A DNA stretch of 64,000 nucleotides from Chromohalobacter sarecensis (GCF_023061135.1 NZ_JAKGAN010000003.1:291068-355067); one strand, 5' to 3'. Shown: positions 47,191 to 57,000, numbered from the stretch's first letter. Numbers and translations: made by a program. The notes: generated by a model from the sequence alone, not told the origin.

Positions 47191-47811
47191 ATGGGCAATG
47201 AGTTCGATATCAGCAACGCCGGCGGTTTAGTCCCCATGGTGGTGGAGCAGAGCGCGCGTGGCGAGCGGTCCTACGACATATACTCTCGCCTGCTCAAAGA
47301 GCGCGTTATCTTTCTGATTGGCCCAGTCGAAGACTACACGGCCAATCTGGTGGTGGCTCAGATGTTGTTTCTCGAATCCGAGAACCCCGACAAGGATATC
47401 CACCTGTACATCAATTCGCCGGGCGGTTCTGTGACAGCGGGGATGTCCATCTACGACACCATGCAGTTCGTCAAGCCTGACGTCTCCACCGTGTGCGTTG
47501 GCCAGGCTGCGAGCATGGGGGCATTGCTGCTTGCCGGTGGCGCCGAGGGCAAGCGCTACTGCCTGCCGCACTCACGGATGATGATTCATCAGCCGTTGGG
47601 CGGTTATCAGGGTCAGGCGGCCGATATCGAGATCCACACCAAAGAAATTCTCAACATCCGCCAGCAGCTCAACGAAATTCTCGCCCGGCATACAGGCCAG
47701 GATGTGGAAACGGTTGCACGAGATACGGATCGCGATAATTTCATGAACGGCTCACAGGCGGTCGAGTACGGCCTCATCGATGCCATGCTGGATAAGCGCC
47801 CGGTATCCTGA
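47191..47811 (+). CDS. clpP: ATP-dependent Clp protease proteolytic subunit
   Basis: This 206-residue serine protease forms a tetradecamer and works with ClpX and ClpA. The catalytic Ser lies in [14 protein letters not shown], the His in [14 protein letters not shown] and the Asp in the DTDRDNFM region. The N-terminal segment before [20 protein letters not shown] is short, as in other gammaproteobacteria. Confidence 0.97.
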   Translation: MGNEFDISNAGGLVPMVVEQSARGERSYDIYSRLLKERVIFLIGPVEDYTANLVVAQMLFLESENPDKDIHLYINSPGGSVTAGMSIYDTMQFVKPDVSTVCVGQAASMGALLLAGGAEGKRYCLPHSRMMIHQPLGGYQGQAADIEIHTKEILNIRQQLNEILARHTGQDVETVARDTDRDNFMNGSQAVEYGLIDAMLDKRPVS

Positions 47812-47860
47812 TAGCGTTTGACCAAACATGGTAGCGATTAGCCAGACATGCATTTATTAC

Positions 47861-47882
47861 CGGCGGCTCGTCAGGGCCGCCG
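47861..47882 (+). other. Hairpin between clpP and clpX
   Basis: The stem CGGCGGC/GCCGCCG has an eight-base loop in the 89-base clpP-clpX gap and no T run. It could adjust the clpP:clpX transcript ratio. Confidence 0.5.
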
Positions 47883-47900
47883 CTATCACGAGGTACACGA

Positions 47901-49181
47901 ATGGCTGACGGCAAAGGCAAAGACGAGAGCGGTAAGTTGCTGTACTGCTCGTTCTGCGGCAAGAACCAGAACGAAGTGCGCAAGCTGATCGCGGGTCCTT
48001 CCGTCTACATCTGTGACGAATGTGTCGATTTATGCAACGACATCATTCGCGAAGAAGTGCTGGAGGCCGATGCCGAGGGCGATGACGAGCGTCTGCCGGC
48101 ACCGCGCGAGATCCGCTATACACTGGATGATTATGTCATCGGGCAGGACCGTGCCAAGCGGGTGCTTTCGGTGGCGGTCTACAATCACTACAAGCGTCTG
48201 CGTGCCGATGTGAAGACCGACGATGTCGAACTCGGCAAGTCGAACATTCTCCTGATCGGCCCGACCGGTAGTGGTAAGACCTTGCTGGCCGAGACCATGG
48301 CCCGGCTGCTTAACGTTCCGTTCACGATCGCCGATGCGACGACCCTGACCGAAGCTGGTTATGTGGGTGAAGACGTCGAGAACATCATCCAGAAATTGCT
48401 GCAGAAGTGCGAGTACGACGTCGACAAGGCGCAGCGCGGGATCGTTTATATCGACGAAATCGACAAGATTTCGCGTAAGTCGGACAATCCGTCGATTACG
48501 CGCGATGTCTCCGGTGAAGGCGTCCAGCAGGCCTTGCTCAAGCTGATCGAGGGCACTACGGCCTCGATACCGCCACAAGGTGGTCGCAAGCATCCTCAGC
48601 AGGAGTTTCTGCAAGTCGATACCACCAATATGCTGTTCATTGTCGGTGGGGCGTTTGCAGGGCTGGAGAAGGTGATCCGTGATCGTATCGAGAAAGGTGG
48701 CATCGGCTTTAACGCTGAGGTGAAGAGCAAGGACTCCGAAAAATCGATGGGCGATGTCCTCGCGGGCGTCGAGCCTGAGGACCTGGTCAAGTTTGGCTTG
48801 ATTCCGGAGTTCGTGGGCCGTGTGCCGGTCATCGCGACGCTGACCGAGCTCAGCGAAGAAGCCTTGATCCAGATCCTCACCGAGCCCAAGAACTCGCTGA
48901 TCAAGCAGTACACGCACCTGTTCTACATGGAAGGTGTCGAGCTGGAGTTTCGCGAGGATGCCCTGCGAGCCGTGGCGCATAAGGCCATGGAACGTAATAC
49001 CGGGGCACGTGGCTTGCGTTCGATCCTCGAATCCGTGTTGCTTGATACCATGTACGAGGTGCCATCGCTCGAGGATGTCACCAAGGTGGTCATCGACGCT
49101 TCGGTCATTACCGGGGACAGCGAGCCGCTGCTGATTTACTCTCAGCAGGAAGAAAGCAAGGTGGCTGGCAAGGACGGCTGA
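47901..49181 (+). CDS. clpX: ATP-dependent Clp protease unfoldase subunit
   Basis: This 426-residue AAA+ unfoldase has an N-terminal zinc finger ([11 protein letters not shown]...ICDECVDLC). Walker A is [15 protein letters not shown] and Walker B is [10 protein letters not shown]; the pore loop is in GYVGEDVEN. The ClpP-contact IGF-type loop and sensor motifs are also present ([14 protein letters not shown]). The length matches E. coli ClpX. Confidence 0.97.
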   Translation: MADGKGKDESGKLLYCSFCGKNQNEVRKLIAGPSVYICDECVDLCNDIIREEVLEADAEGDDERLPAPREIRYTLDDYVIGQDRAKRVLSVAVYNHYKRLRADVKTDDVELGKSNILLIGPTGSGKTLLAETMARLLNVPFTIADATTLTEAGYVGEDVENIIQKLLQKCEYDVDKAQRGIVYIDEIDKISRKSDNPSITRDVSGEGVQQALLKLIEGTTASIPPQGGRKHPQQEFLQVDTTNMLFIVGGAFAGLEKVIRDRIEKGGIGFNAEVKSKDSEKSMGDVLAGVEPEDLVKFGLIPEFVGRVPVIATLTELSEEALIQILTEPKNSLIKQYTHLFYMEGVELEFREDALRAVAHKAMERNTGARGLRSILESVLLDTMYEVPSLEDVTKVVIDASVITGDSEPLLIYSQQEESKVAGKDG

Positions 49182-49201
49182 GATCCGGCCTGAGTCACCG
49201 T

Positions 49202-49223
49202 GGGGGCCTAAGGGCCCCCTTTT
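49202..49223 (+). terminator. clpX terminator
   Basis: The stem GGGGGCC/GGCCCCC with loop TAAG is followed by TTTT, 20 bases after the clpX stop. Confidence 0.85.
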
Positions 49224-49266
49224 CGTATGCGCCCTGCCTCGAGCCATGAAACCGACGGGCTGCACG

Positions 49267-49295
49267 GTTGCATCATGCTGGATGCGCCCCCATTT
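49267..49295 (+). promoter_or_regulatory. Sigma-32-like (heat-shock) promoter of lon
   Basis: The -10 CCCCATTT (49288-49295) fits CCCCATNT fully. The -35 GTTGCAT (49267-49273) matches CTTGAAA only partly; the spacing is 14 bases. It is plausible because lon is a heat-shock gene. Confidence 0.45.
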
Positions 49296-49353
49296 CTCTG
49301 GCATTAGTGCCGTCTCGCGGCCCATCCACCGAATTTGTTGAGGAACGTCTGCG

Positions 49354-51762
49354 ATGGAGCAGAACGCTGAACAGACCTTGAGTCTTCCCCTTTTGCCGCT
49401 GCGCGACGTAGTTGTCTATCCGCAGATGGTGATTCCGCTGTTCGTGGGGCGCGAGAAGTCGATCCGCGCGCTCGAGACGGCCATGGAAAACGACAAGCGG
49501 ATATTGCTCGTCGCCCAGCGCGAGGCCGGTCAGGACGACCCTGAATTCGGCGATCTCTTCGAGGTCGGCACGGTAGCCGAAATCATGCAGTTGCTGAAGC
49601 TGCCCGACGGCACCGTCAAGGTCTTGATCGAAGGCGATTATCGCGCCGATATCCGCGATATTCATGAAGATGACGCGGGTTACGTCTCGGCGGAAGCGTT
49701 GCGCCGCGAAAGCGAGACGTTGACCGAACGCGAGCAGGAGTCGCTGGTGCGCGTGCTGCTCAATCAGTTCGAGCAGTACGTCAAGCTGTCCAAGAAGGTG
49801 CCCAACGAAGTCCTTAACTCGTTGTCCGGCATCGAGGATCCTAGCCGCTTGGTGGATACCATCTGTGCCCATTTGTCGCTCAAGATCGGCGACAAGCAGG
49901 AACTGCTCGAGATGGATCGTGTGCGTGATCGCATCGAGCACCTGATGGCACTGATCGAATCCGAGATCGATTTGCTGCAGGTGGAGAAGCGCATTCGTTC
50001 GCGGGTCAAGGAGCAGATGGAGAAGTCGCAGCGCGAGTACTATCTCAACGAGCAGATGAAAGCCATCCAGAAGGAAATGGGTGAGCTCGAGAATGCGCCT
50101 AACGAGACCGACAAGTACGAGCAACTGATCGAATCCACGGGCATGCCCAAGGAAGCGGCCGAGAAGGCACGTCAGGAGCTAGGCAAGCTCAAGATGATGG
50201 CGCCGACCTCGGCAGAGGCGACAGTGGTGCGTTCGTATCTTGACTGGTTGGTGGCGGTGCCCTGGAAGAAGCGCTCGCGCGTCAAGCACGACTTGGTGAA
50301 TGCGCAGAAGGTGCTCGATGAAGACCACTATGGCCTGGAAGAGGTCAAGGAGCGGATTCTCGAGTACCTGGCCGTCCAGAAGCGCGTCAAGAAGCTCAAG
50401 GGGCCGGTGCTGTGCCTGGTAGGCCCGCCGGGGGTTGGCAAGACCTCGTTGGGGCAATCGATCGCGCGCGCCACCAACCGGCGCTATGTGCGCCTGGCGT
50501 TGGGCGGGATTCGCGATGAGTCGGAGATTCGTGGTCACCGGCGTACCTATATCGGTTCACTGCCAGGCAAGATGATCCAGCGCATGAGCAAAGCTGAAGT
50601 GCGCAATCCGCTCTTTCTGCTCGACGAAGTCGACAAGATCGGTATGGATCATCGTGGCGATCCCTCATCAGCGCTTCTCGAAGTGCTCGACCCGGAGCAG
50701 AACAACAGCTTCAGCGACCATTATCTGGAACTGGACTACGACCTGTCCGATGTCATGTTCATCTGTACCGCGAACTCGATGAACATCCCCGAGCCGCTGC
50801 TCGATCGCATGGAGATCATTCGTCTGCCCGGTTACACCGAAGACGAGAAACTGGCGATCGCCAAGCGCTATCTGGTGCCCAAGCAGCTCAAGGCCAATGG
50901 GCTCAAGGATGACGAGCTCAGTTTCTCCGACGAATCGCTACTCGAGCTGGTGCGCTATTACACGCGTGAAGCGGGCGTACGCGAGCTGGAGCGTCAAATC
51001 GCCAAGGTCAGCCGCAAGGTACTGCGCGAGCGTGTCGAGGGTGAGAAGCAGCAAGCCGCGCAAGGCCCTCAACTGCTTGCTGCATCGGATATCGAAGCCT
51101 ACGCCGGTGTGCGTCGCTTCAGTTATGGCTTGGCCGATCAGCAGGACCAGGTGGGGCGTGTCACTGGGCTTGCCTGGACGTCGGTGGGCGGCGAGCTGCT
51201 CAATATCGAATCGGTGGTATCCCCGGGTAAAGGCCGTCTCAACAAGACGGGATCGCTTGGCGATGTCATGAAAGAGTCCGTGGATGCCGCGCATACCGTA
51301 GTACGGGCTCGCGCCACGGCGCTGGACATTGACCCTGACCGTTTCGAGAAGGAAGACCTGCACATTCACGTGCCGGAAGGGGCGACGCCCAAGGACGGGC
51401 CCAGTGCCGGTGTCGCCATGGTCACCGCGATGGTGTCGGCGTATACCGGGCGTCCAGTGCGTTGTGACGTGGCGATGACCGGTGAAGTCAACCTGCGTGG
51501 CGAGGTCATGCCGATCGGCGGCCTCAAGGAGAAATTGCTGGCAGCGCGACGCGGTGGTATAAAGACGGTGCTCATACCGGAGGAAAACCGCCGGGATCTC
51601 AAGGAAGTGCCGGACAATATCAAGGATGCGTTGGATATCCGGCCCGTCAAATGGATTGATGAAGTTCTCGACGCGGCGCTGGTCGGAAAGGCAGAGGTTG
51701 AAACCGGTGATTCCTTAGCGGAAACTAGCCAACCTTCGCGTTCTAATATCAGCACGCATTGA
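49354..51762 (+). CDS. lon: ATP-dependent protease Lon
   Basis: This 802-residue homo-hexameric protease degrades misfolded and regulatory proteins. It has the LAN substrate domain (LPLLPLRDVVVYPQMVIPLF) and a coiled-coil region of about 190-290. The AAA+ domain has Walker A VGPPGVGKTSLG and the Walker B region PLFLLDEVDKI. The C-terminal peptidase has the catalytic Ser in KDGPSAGVAM and Lys in GGLKEKLLAA. Standard length. Confidence 0.97.
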   Translation: MEQNAEQTLSLPLLPLRDVVVYPQMVIPLFVGREKSIRALETAMENDKRILLVAQREAGQDDPEFGDLFEVGTVAEIMQLLKLPDGTVKVLIEGDYRADIRDIHEDDAGYVSAEALRRESETLTEREQESLVRVLLNQFEQYVKLSKKVPNEVLNSLSGIEDPSRLVDTICAHLSLKIGDKQELLEMDRVRDRIEHLMALIESEIDLLQVEKRIRSRVKEQMEKSQREYYLNEQMKAIQKEMGELENAPNETDKYEQLIESTGMPKEAAEKARQELGKLKMMAPTSAEATVVRSYLDWLVAVPWKKRSRVKHDLVNAQKVLDEDHYGLEEVKERILEYLAVQKRVKKLKGPVLCLVGPPGVGKTSLGQSIARATNRRYVRLALGGIRDESEIRGHRRTYIGSLPGKMIQRMSKAEVRNPLFLLDEVDKIGMDHRGDPSSALLEVLDPEQNNSFSDHYLELDYDLSDVMFICTANSMNIPEPLLDRMEIIRLPGYTEDEKLAIAKRYLVPKQLKANGLKDDELSFSDESLLELVRYYTREAGVRELERQIAKVSRKVLRERVEGEKQQAAQGPQLLAASDIEAYAGVRRFSYGLADQQDQVGRVTGLAWTSVGGELLNIESVVSPGKGRLNKTGSLGDVMKESVDAAHTVVRARATALDIDPDRFEKEDLHIHVPEGATPKDGPSAGVAMVTAMVSAYTGRPVRCDVAMTGEVNLRGEVMPIGGLKEKLLAARRGGIKTVLIPEENRRDLKEVPDNIKDALDIRPVKWIDEVLDAALVGKAEVETGDSLAETSQPSRSNISTH

Positions 51763-51825
51763 CAGAATTTAGCGGCCATGTCGTGGTATGAACCCACGCA
51801 TGGCGCGGCTCGGCGCGAAGCTTTC

Positions 51826-51855
51826 TTGACAAGAGTTTCGTGGCATTGCTATAAA
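51826..51855 (+). promoter_or_regulatory. hupB promoter
   Basis: -35 TTGACA (51826-51831) is perfect, and -10 TATAAA (51850-51855) follows with an 18-base spacer, about 85 bases before the HU gene. Confidence 0.65.
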
Positions 51856-51938
51856 TCCCAGCCTTTGTTGTGACGCTTCAGGAAGTGGAAGTTTCGCGCC
51901 GATTTCCAGTCATTACCGAAACAGTCAAGGGGTGAAGT

Positions 51939-52211
51939 GTGAACAAGTCTGAGCTGATCGAAGCCATTGCTGCATCTGCCGACATTCCCAAGGCGGCTGC
52001 AGGCCGTGCGCTCGACGCCATGGTCGATACCGTCTCCGATAGTCTGAAAAAGGGCGATTCCGTCGCACTGGTTGGCTTCGGCACATTCTCTGTCAAGGAG
52101 CGTGCCGCGCGCACCGGTCGTAACCCGCAGACCGGTGAGACGATCGAAATTAGCGCCGCCAAGGTGCCGACGTTCAAGGCAGGCAAGGCGCTCAAGGATT
52201 CGGTCAACTAA
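51939..52211 (+). CDS. hupB: DNA-binding protein HU-beta
   Basis: This 90-residue nucleoid protein has the HU pattern [40 protein letters not shown] and [20 protein letters not shown]. It starts with GTG at 51939. Its position after lon is as in other gammaproteobacteria. Its own promoter and terminator make it a single-gene unit. Confidence 0.96.
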   Translation: MNKSELIEAIAASADIPKAAAGRALDAMVDTVSDSLKKGDSVALVGFGTFSVKERAARTGRNPQTGETIEISAAKVPTFKAGKALKDSVN

Positions 52212-52308
52212 GACCGGTCGAGCGGGACCGAGGTGTTCGTCATGGGCGCGACGCATGAAGAAAGCCGTGTCTGAAACGAGATGTCGTGTCGATTCGGTCC
52301 AGCAAAAG

Positions 52309-52338
52309 AGGCGTATCGCGTAAGCGGTGCGCCTTTTT
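52309..52338 (+). terminator. hupB terminator
   Basis: An 11-bp stem, AGGCGTATCGC with GCGGTGCGCCT (two G-U pairs), has a GTAA loop and is followed by TTTT. Confidence 0.8.
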
Positions 52339-52362
52339 CATGCCGATAGCCATGCCGAAAGC

Positions 52363-52403
52363 GTGTCCCGTTTTGACCGGGACACACTCGTTGCCGGTAT
52401 AAT
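52363..52403 (+). promoter_or_regulatory. ppiD promoter overlapped by an inverted repeat
   Basis: -10 TATAAT (52398-52403) is perfect. TTGACC (52373-52378) lies 19 bases upstream as a possible -35. The inverted repeat GTGTCCCG (52363-52370) / CGGGACAC (52378-52385) flanks the -35 on both sides and may be an operator. Confidence 0.5.
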
Positions 52404-52443
52404 CCGTTCTAGTTTCAAGAATCTCCATCACGTCGAGGCAAGC

Positions 52444-54252
52444 ATGCTGCAACGAATTCGAGAGGGTTCCCAAGGGTGGGCCGCCAAAGTGATCGTGGGT
52501 GCGATCATCGTGACGTTCGCACTCTTCGGGGCCGAGTCCCTGGTCGGGGTCTTCACCTCCGGCAGTGATGACGCCGCGACTGTGAACGGCGAACCGATCG
52601 GCAAGCGAGCGGTCGAGATGCAGGTACAACGTGCCATTCGTTCGGGGCAAGTACCGCCCGATCAAGAACGCGAGCTGCGTCAACAGGTCACCGATCAACT
52701 GATCTCTACGGAATTGCTTGATCAGTACGCCGAAGAGGGCGGCATGCATCTCTCCGATGCGCAGATCGATCAACTCATCGTCAGCCGTCCCGAGTTTCAG
52801 GATTCGGAGGGTAACTTTTCCCAAGAGCTCTTCTCCAACCGTCTTTCTCAAGCGGGCTATACACCCTTGTCGTTTCGTAGGGAACTACGCAGTGATATGA
52901 AGCGCCAGCAGCTTCAGCAGGGTATCGGACTATCGACCTTAGTGTTGCCGGGAGAAGCCAAACGCTTACAGGCCTTGGAAAATCAGACGCGTGATTTCCG
53001 CTATGCGGCGCTGACGGAAGATGATCTCGACACTCCGGTCGAGGTGAGCCAAGACGACATGCAGTCCTATTACGATGCGCATCAAGATCAATATCAGCGC
53101 CCCGAGCAGGTCAAGATCGAGTCGGTGGTACTGGATCAGGAAGATGTGGCTCAGGATGTCGAGGTCGATGAGCAACAATTGCGAGACGCTTACGCAGAAG
53201 AGCGGCAGGACGCGCCTCGCGAAGTCGCACACATCATGGTCGATTATGGCGATGAGCGTTCTCGCGACGAGGCCATGACGCGTATCGAGGAAGCTCAGGA
53301 CAAGCTCGACGACGGTGAAGACTTTGCAGCGGTGGCGGCCGAATACTCCGACGACACGGCATCCGCCGACCAGGGCGGCGACTTGGGCGTGATCAATCGC
53401 GGCTTCTTGGGCGACGCGTTCGATGAGGCTGCTTTCTCGCTGAGCGAAGGCGACGTGTCGTCGGTCGTCGATGGTGGGGATGGCCTGCATCTAATCAAGG
53501 TCACCGATATCGATTCCCCCAGCTTCGATGAAAGGCGCGACCAGCTCGCCGAGCAAGTACGTCTCGACAATTCCAGTGATGCGTTTAACCAGCAGGTTCA
53601 GGCACTGGAAGACCAAAGCTATGCGGCAGAAGACTTACAGAGCGTTGCCGACGAGCTGGGCTTAGAGATGCAGACGAGCGACTGGGTCTCCAGGGACAGT
53701 GCCGATGGCGTGCTCGCTGAGCCTGGCGTGATGGATGCCGCTTTCAGCGAGGATGTGCTGGAAAACGGCTATAACAGCGATGTGCTGGAACTCGATGATC
53801 AACGCCGTGCCGTGGTGCGTGTCGCCGACCATCGTGACGCCACGACCCTGCCGCTCGATGAGGTGAAGGATCAGGTGCGTGAAGCAGCCAAGGACGTCAA
53901 GACGCGCGATGCGCTTGAAGCCCGTGCCAAGACATTGGTCGAGACGCTCAAGAAAGGGGAGTCAGTGTCTCTTGACTGGCAGAGCGTCGAAGATGCCACA
54001 CGCGACGGTGGCGACGCCCCCGAGGGCGTGCTGCGTCAGGCCTTCCGTTTGCCGCATCCCGATCAGGGAAGCCGCTATGGGCAAGCCCCAACCGGCGATG
54101 GGGTCGCCGTCATTGAATTGACCGACGTACGCGACGGCGATACCGGTGATGCGAGTGATAGCACGCAAATGACCCAGCGGTTGCGTGCGCAGGCCGCCAT
54201 TCAAGGCCTGACCGAGACCCTACGCGAAGAAGCCGATATCGAGCGTCATTGA
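52444..54252 (+). CDS. ppiD: Peptidyl-prolyl isomerase D (periplasmic chaperone)
   Basis: This 602-residue protein has one N-terminal membrane anchor (VIVGAIIVTFALFGAESLVGVF), after a short cytoplasmic MLQRIREGSQGWAAK, and a large periplasmic part. It contains a SurA-N-like helical region (about 30-190) and one parvulin domain (about 260-360, VAHIMVDYGDERS to GDLGVINRGFLGDAFDEAAF). The protein is very acidic, as expected for a halophile periplasm. It assists outer-membrane protein folding at the SecYEG exit. ATG 52444 is chosen to place the anchor at the N terminus. Confidence 0.93.
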   Translation: MLQRIREGSQGWAAKVIVGAIIVTFALFGAESLVGVFTSGSDDAATVNGEPIGKRAVEMQVQRAIRSGQVPPDQERELRQQVTDQLISTELLDQYAEEGGMHLSDAQIDQLIVSRPEFQDSEGNFSQELFSNRLSQAGYTPLSFRRELRSDMKRQQLQQGIGLSTLVLPGEAKRLQALENQTRDFRYAALTEDDLDTPVEVSQDDMQSYYDAHQDQYQRPEQVKIESVVLDQEDVAQDVEVDEQQLRDAYAEERQDAPREVAHIMVDYGDERSRDEAMTRIEEAQDKLDDGEDFAAVAAEYSDDTASADQGGDLGVINRGFLGDAFDEAAFSLSEGDVSSVVDGGDGLHLIKVTDIDSPSFDERRDQLAEQVRLDNSSDAFNQQVQALEDQSYAAEDLQSVADELGLEMQTSDWVSRDSADGVLAEPGVMDAAFSEDVLENGYNSDVLELDDQRRAVVRVADHRDATTLPLDEVKDQVREAAKDVKTRDALEARAKTLVETLKKGESVSLDWQSVEDATRDGGDAPEGVLRQAFRLPHPDQGSRYGQAPTGDGVAVIELTDVRDGDTGDASDSTQMTQRLRAQAAIQGLTETLREEADIERH

Positions 54253-54273
54253 TCGACGCCCACGGGTAAATAT

Positions 54274-54307
54274 AAAAAAGCGCGGCTCCTGGAGTCGCGC
54301 TTTTTTT
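54274..54307. terminator. ppiD terminator (bidirectional)
   Basis: AAAAAAGCGCG pairs with CGCGCTTTTTT around an imperfect inner stem. T runs arise on both strands, serving ppiD and the convergent minus-strand gene. Confidence 0.85.
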
Positions 54308-54351
54308 ATTGGTGCAGGAGAGTTTATAGGTTGCCGATCAGAGAGAGCGTC

Positions 54352-54612
54352 TTAGGAAGACGTTTCGGTATGATGTTCCAGGTCATCGAGGATGGTCAGT
54401 GCCTCTTCGCGACTGTCGCCGCAAACCGCATGGTCGTAATCGAAGGCATGGCAAACGGTGGGTCGCCGGGGATCGCCGAACAGGCGGCAGCGATTGTCTT
54501 CATCGAGTTGCACGCAGCGCACACCGGCCGGCTTGCCATCGGGCATGCCGGGGATGGAGGAGCTGATGGTTGGCGCAATACAGCATGCGCCACAACCGAC
54601 GCGACAGTGCAT
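54352..54612 (-). CDS. YkgJ-family cysteine-cluster protein
   Basis: This 86-residue protein has the CRVGCGACC N-terminal cluster and further cysteines in VRCVQLD, RCRLF, TVCHAFDYD and AVCGDS. This zinc- or iron-sulfur-binding family has no assigned function. It follows queD on the same strand by 47 bases and may belong to the same transcript. Confidence 0.85.
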   Translation of the reverse strand: MHCRVGCGACCIAPTISSSIPGMPDGKPAGVRCVQLDEDNRCRLFGDPRRPTVCHAFDYDHAVCGDSREEALTILDDLEHHTETSS

Positions 54613-54659
54613 GAGCTGTGTTCCGTTCGACGAATGAAGACGATCACCATCGGTGCCGT

Positions 54660-55499
54660 TTACGATGCTTCGGCGATGGCGCCCTTATCGATGCCCTCGA
54701 AGGCCTGGACGCGAATCCTGCTGTGCGTCTCCTGGGCGATCTTCTCCGCGAGCCAGGCGGCGATATGCTCGATGGTCGTGGGTGTGGAGAGCAGATGGCA
54801 GCGCTCTCGGGGCAGCGTCAGGTGGAAGTGCCCTTGATCGGCGCGATAGGCCACACTCAATGTATCCAGAGACTCATCGGCTTGCGGCGCGAGGTCCTCG
54901 TCGTGGATCAAGTAGCAGGCATCTAGGGTCTGTGCCCATTGGAATTCCAGGTCGGGCGCGCGCTGCCCGTCCCGCCAGATATGCAGGCGTGAGCGGTGAC
55001 CGTGTGCAATGCGTTGGCAATTGCCCGCATGATGCTTGAGGCCATGGCTGTACGTATAGGCGGCCGACTCGATGTCTTCATCGCGCAGACGCAGACGGAT
55101 CGTCTCGACCTTGGCGGGCGGTCGGCGGCTGAGTTCGTCGGAGAGATGCGTGGCCAAACGCTGCGTGGTGATCTCTGGCCAGGGTAGCAGAGTAAAGCTT
55201 TGCCGCGGGCCCCGGAGTTCTATGGGGTAGGGGAATTGCGTACGCAGGCACAGCCCCTCGGCGCAATCGAACACCTGGATCCCCGGTGCTTGGGTCGGGA
55301 CCAGCAAGGTGTGGTCGAGACCCTCGTCGAGTCGCGATTTGATCCAGGGCTTGACCTCTCCGAAGTCGAACAGCATGCCATCGGGGCCGAGTTCGCCTGC
55401 GAGCTCGGCATCGACATGCCAGCTCACGCCGGTCAAGCCATGTTCCGGCGACCACAACGAGGCGTCGATATGGGTGAGGTGGTTGACGAAAAGCGTCAT
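54660..55499 (-). CDS. queD: 6-carboxytetrahydropterin synthase, tandem T-fold form
   Basis: This enzyme converts dihydroneopterin triphosphate to 6-carboxytetrahydropterin in queuosine synthesis. The protein has 279 residues, about twice the usual QueD length of 120, and contains two T-fold repeats. The first (1-115) keeps the frame GMLFDFGEVKPWIK and LDHTLL, but its zinc His positions are changed (GLTGVSWHV where LHGHSF is usual). The second (about 130-279) has the catalytic Cys161 and zinc residues His166/His168 in NCQRIAHGHRSRLHI. Only the second should be catalytic. ATG 55499 overlaps the queE stop by one base. Confidence 0.85.
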   Translation of the reverse strand: MTLFVNHLTHIDASLWSPEHGLTGVSWHVDAELAGELGPDGMLFDFGEVKPWIKSRLDEGLDHTLLVPTQAPGIQVFDCAEGLCLRTQFPYPIELRGPRQSFTLLPWPEITTQRLATHLSDELSRRPPAKVETIRLRLRDEDIESAAYTYSHGLKHHAGNCQRIAHGHRSRLHIWRDGQRAPDLEFQWAQTLDACYLIHDEDLAPQADESLDTLSVAYRADQGHFHLTLPRERCHLLSTPTTIEHIAAWLAEKIAQETHSRIRVQAFEGIDKGAIAEAS

Positions 55500-56143
55500 C
55501 AGTCGATTCCCGCGATCTTGTGAGTTTGCAGCGACAGGCGCCACTGTGGATGAGCAAGGCAGTAAGCCACGGTGTCTTGCATGGTCGTGCCTTGTCCGCC
55601 GCGCGGCGCGAGATCCATCGGCTGCAGGAAGAAATGCCTGAAGGCGAGATGCGTGAAGTGCTCGGGCATAGCATCGGACTGCGGAAACACCAGCTTCAGC
55701 TCATCGCCTTGCGTAATGCGCAACGCCGCGTCGCCTTTGGGGCTGACGCATAGCCAATCGATGTCGGCGGGCGAGGGGAGCGTGCCGTTGGTCTCGACGC
55801 CGATTTCGAATCCCTGGGCGTGCATGGCGTCGATAAGCGGTTTATCGAGCTGCAGCAGCGGCTCGCCGCCGGTGAATACCACGTAGGGTACGGCAGCTTC
55901 CGGCGCGTGAGGCCAGAGATTCATGAGATGAGCCGCCAAGCCGTGGGCATCCTCGAAGCGACCGCCGTTCTGGCCATCGGTCCCGATGAAATCGGTGTCG
56001 CAAAAGCGGCAGTGACTGGTGGCGCGGTCTTGTTCACGCCCCGACCAGAGATTGCAGCCCGTGAAGCGGCAGAACACGCTGGCACGTCCGGCGTGGGCCC
56101 CTTCGCCTTGGAGCGTATAGAAAGCTTCCTTGACACTGTACAT
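55499..56143 (-). CDS. queE: 7-carboxy-7-deazaguanine synthase (radical SAM)
   Basis: This enzyme makes 7-carboxy-7-deazaguanine from the QueD product. The 214-residue protein has an N-terminal YTLQGEGAHAGRASVFCRF and a cluster in which Cys in CNLWSG is followed, after an insertion, by CRFCD, the QueE variant of CX14CX2C. GGEPLLQ and VETNGTLP are also typical. It sits between queC and queD with one-base overlaps on both sides, indicating tight translational coupling. Confidence 0.93.
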   Translation of the reverse strand: MYSVKEAFYTLQGEGAHAGRASVFCRFTGCNLWSGREQDRATSHCRFCDTDFIGTDGQNGGRFEDAHGLAAHLMNLWPHAPEAAVPYVVFTGGEPLLQLDKPLIDAMHAQGFEIGVETNGTLPSPADIDWLCVSPKGDAALRITQGDELKLVFPQSDAMPEHFTHLAFRHFFLQPMDLAPRGGQGTTMQDTVAYCLAHPQWRLSLQTHKIAGID

Positions 56144-56898
56144 TACGACATCTTCCCCGGCGCGGCATAGGTCAGGGGATCGTCGACTCCCTGTGCGGCG
56201 AAGGCCGCGAGACGCTCCCGGCAGCTACCGCATTGTCCGCAGGCGTACTCGCCCCCCAGGTAGCAGGTCCAGGTCTGGGCGTAGTCGAGTCCCAGCGATA
56301 AGCCGTCGGCCAGGATATCTTGCTTGCTGGAATGCAAATAGGGGGCGGCGACACGCACGGGGTTGAAGTCGGCGATAGCGGCGACGGCATTGACGCCTTC
56401 GACGAATTCGGGGCGACAGTCGGGATAGAGCACGTGATCGCCGCCGTGGGCACCGTAGAAGCAGACATTGGCACCGATGTTGATGGCGTGACCGATGGCC
56501 AGCGAGAGCAGGATCATGTTGCGGTTGGGCACCACCGTGGCGGTCATGTTGTCGGCATCGTAGTCGCCTCCGGGCATGTCACGATCGGCATCGGTAAGCG
56601 CGGAATTGCCGATCAGGCCGTGGATGGCGCGAATATCGACCACTTGGTGGGCGACGCCCAACTGCTGACAGACCTGGCTTGCGGTCTCGAGTTCGCGCGA
56701 GTGGCGCTGACCGTAGTGGAACGACAAGGCGTGGACGTCGAACCCGGCGCGCAAGGCGCGATGCAGAACGGTATAGGAGTCCATTCCGCCGGAGTATATG
56801 ACCACGGCCTTGGCGGTATCGTCGGGGGTGGTAAGCGCGGTAATAGTGCTTGCCCCAGCGCCGGATGGCTGAGGGGCATGGTGCGGTGTGTCGGTCAT
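56143..56898 (-). CDS. queC: 7-cyano-7-deazaguanine synthase
   Basis: This enzyme makes preQ0 from carboxy-deazaguanine, ammonia and ATP. The 251-residue protein has the PP-loop [42 protein letters not shown] and the C-terminal zinc site [17 protein letters not shown] 56898 is used; an N-terminal extension of about 25 residues precedes the PP-loop. A preQ1 riboswitch was looked for upstream and not found, although a small AGTGT/ACACT hairpin (56937-56950) is present. Confidence 0.93.
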   Translation of the reverse strand: MTDTPHHAPQPSGAGASTITALTTPDDTAKAVVIYSGGMDSYTVLHRALRAGFDVHALSFHYGQRHSRELETASQVCQQLGVAHQVVDIRAIHGLIGNSALTDADRDMPGGDYDADNMTATVVPNRNMILLSLAIGHAINIGANVCFYGAHGGDHVLYPDCRPEFVEGVNAVAAIADFNPVRVAAPYLHSSKQDILADGLSLGLDYAQTWTCYLGGEYACGQCGSCRERLAAFAAQGVDDPLTYAAPGKMS

Positions 56899-57000
56899 GA
56901 TATTTGTCCTGAGCGGAGAATTTGTAGCCTCCCACAAGTGTCGCAACACTCGCGGGAAACACGCCCGGGATCCGGTCCGGACGAAGCGCGCACAGTGTAA

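Noticed and set aside
48030..49325. Minus-strand frame of 431 codons over clpX
   Set aside because: It is antisense to clpX and runs through its terminator.
56899..57000. Possible preQ1 riboswitch before queC
   Set aside because: Small hairpins exist, but the conserved preQ1 core and its A-rich tail are absent.
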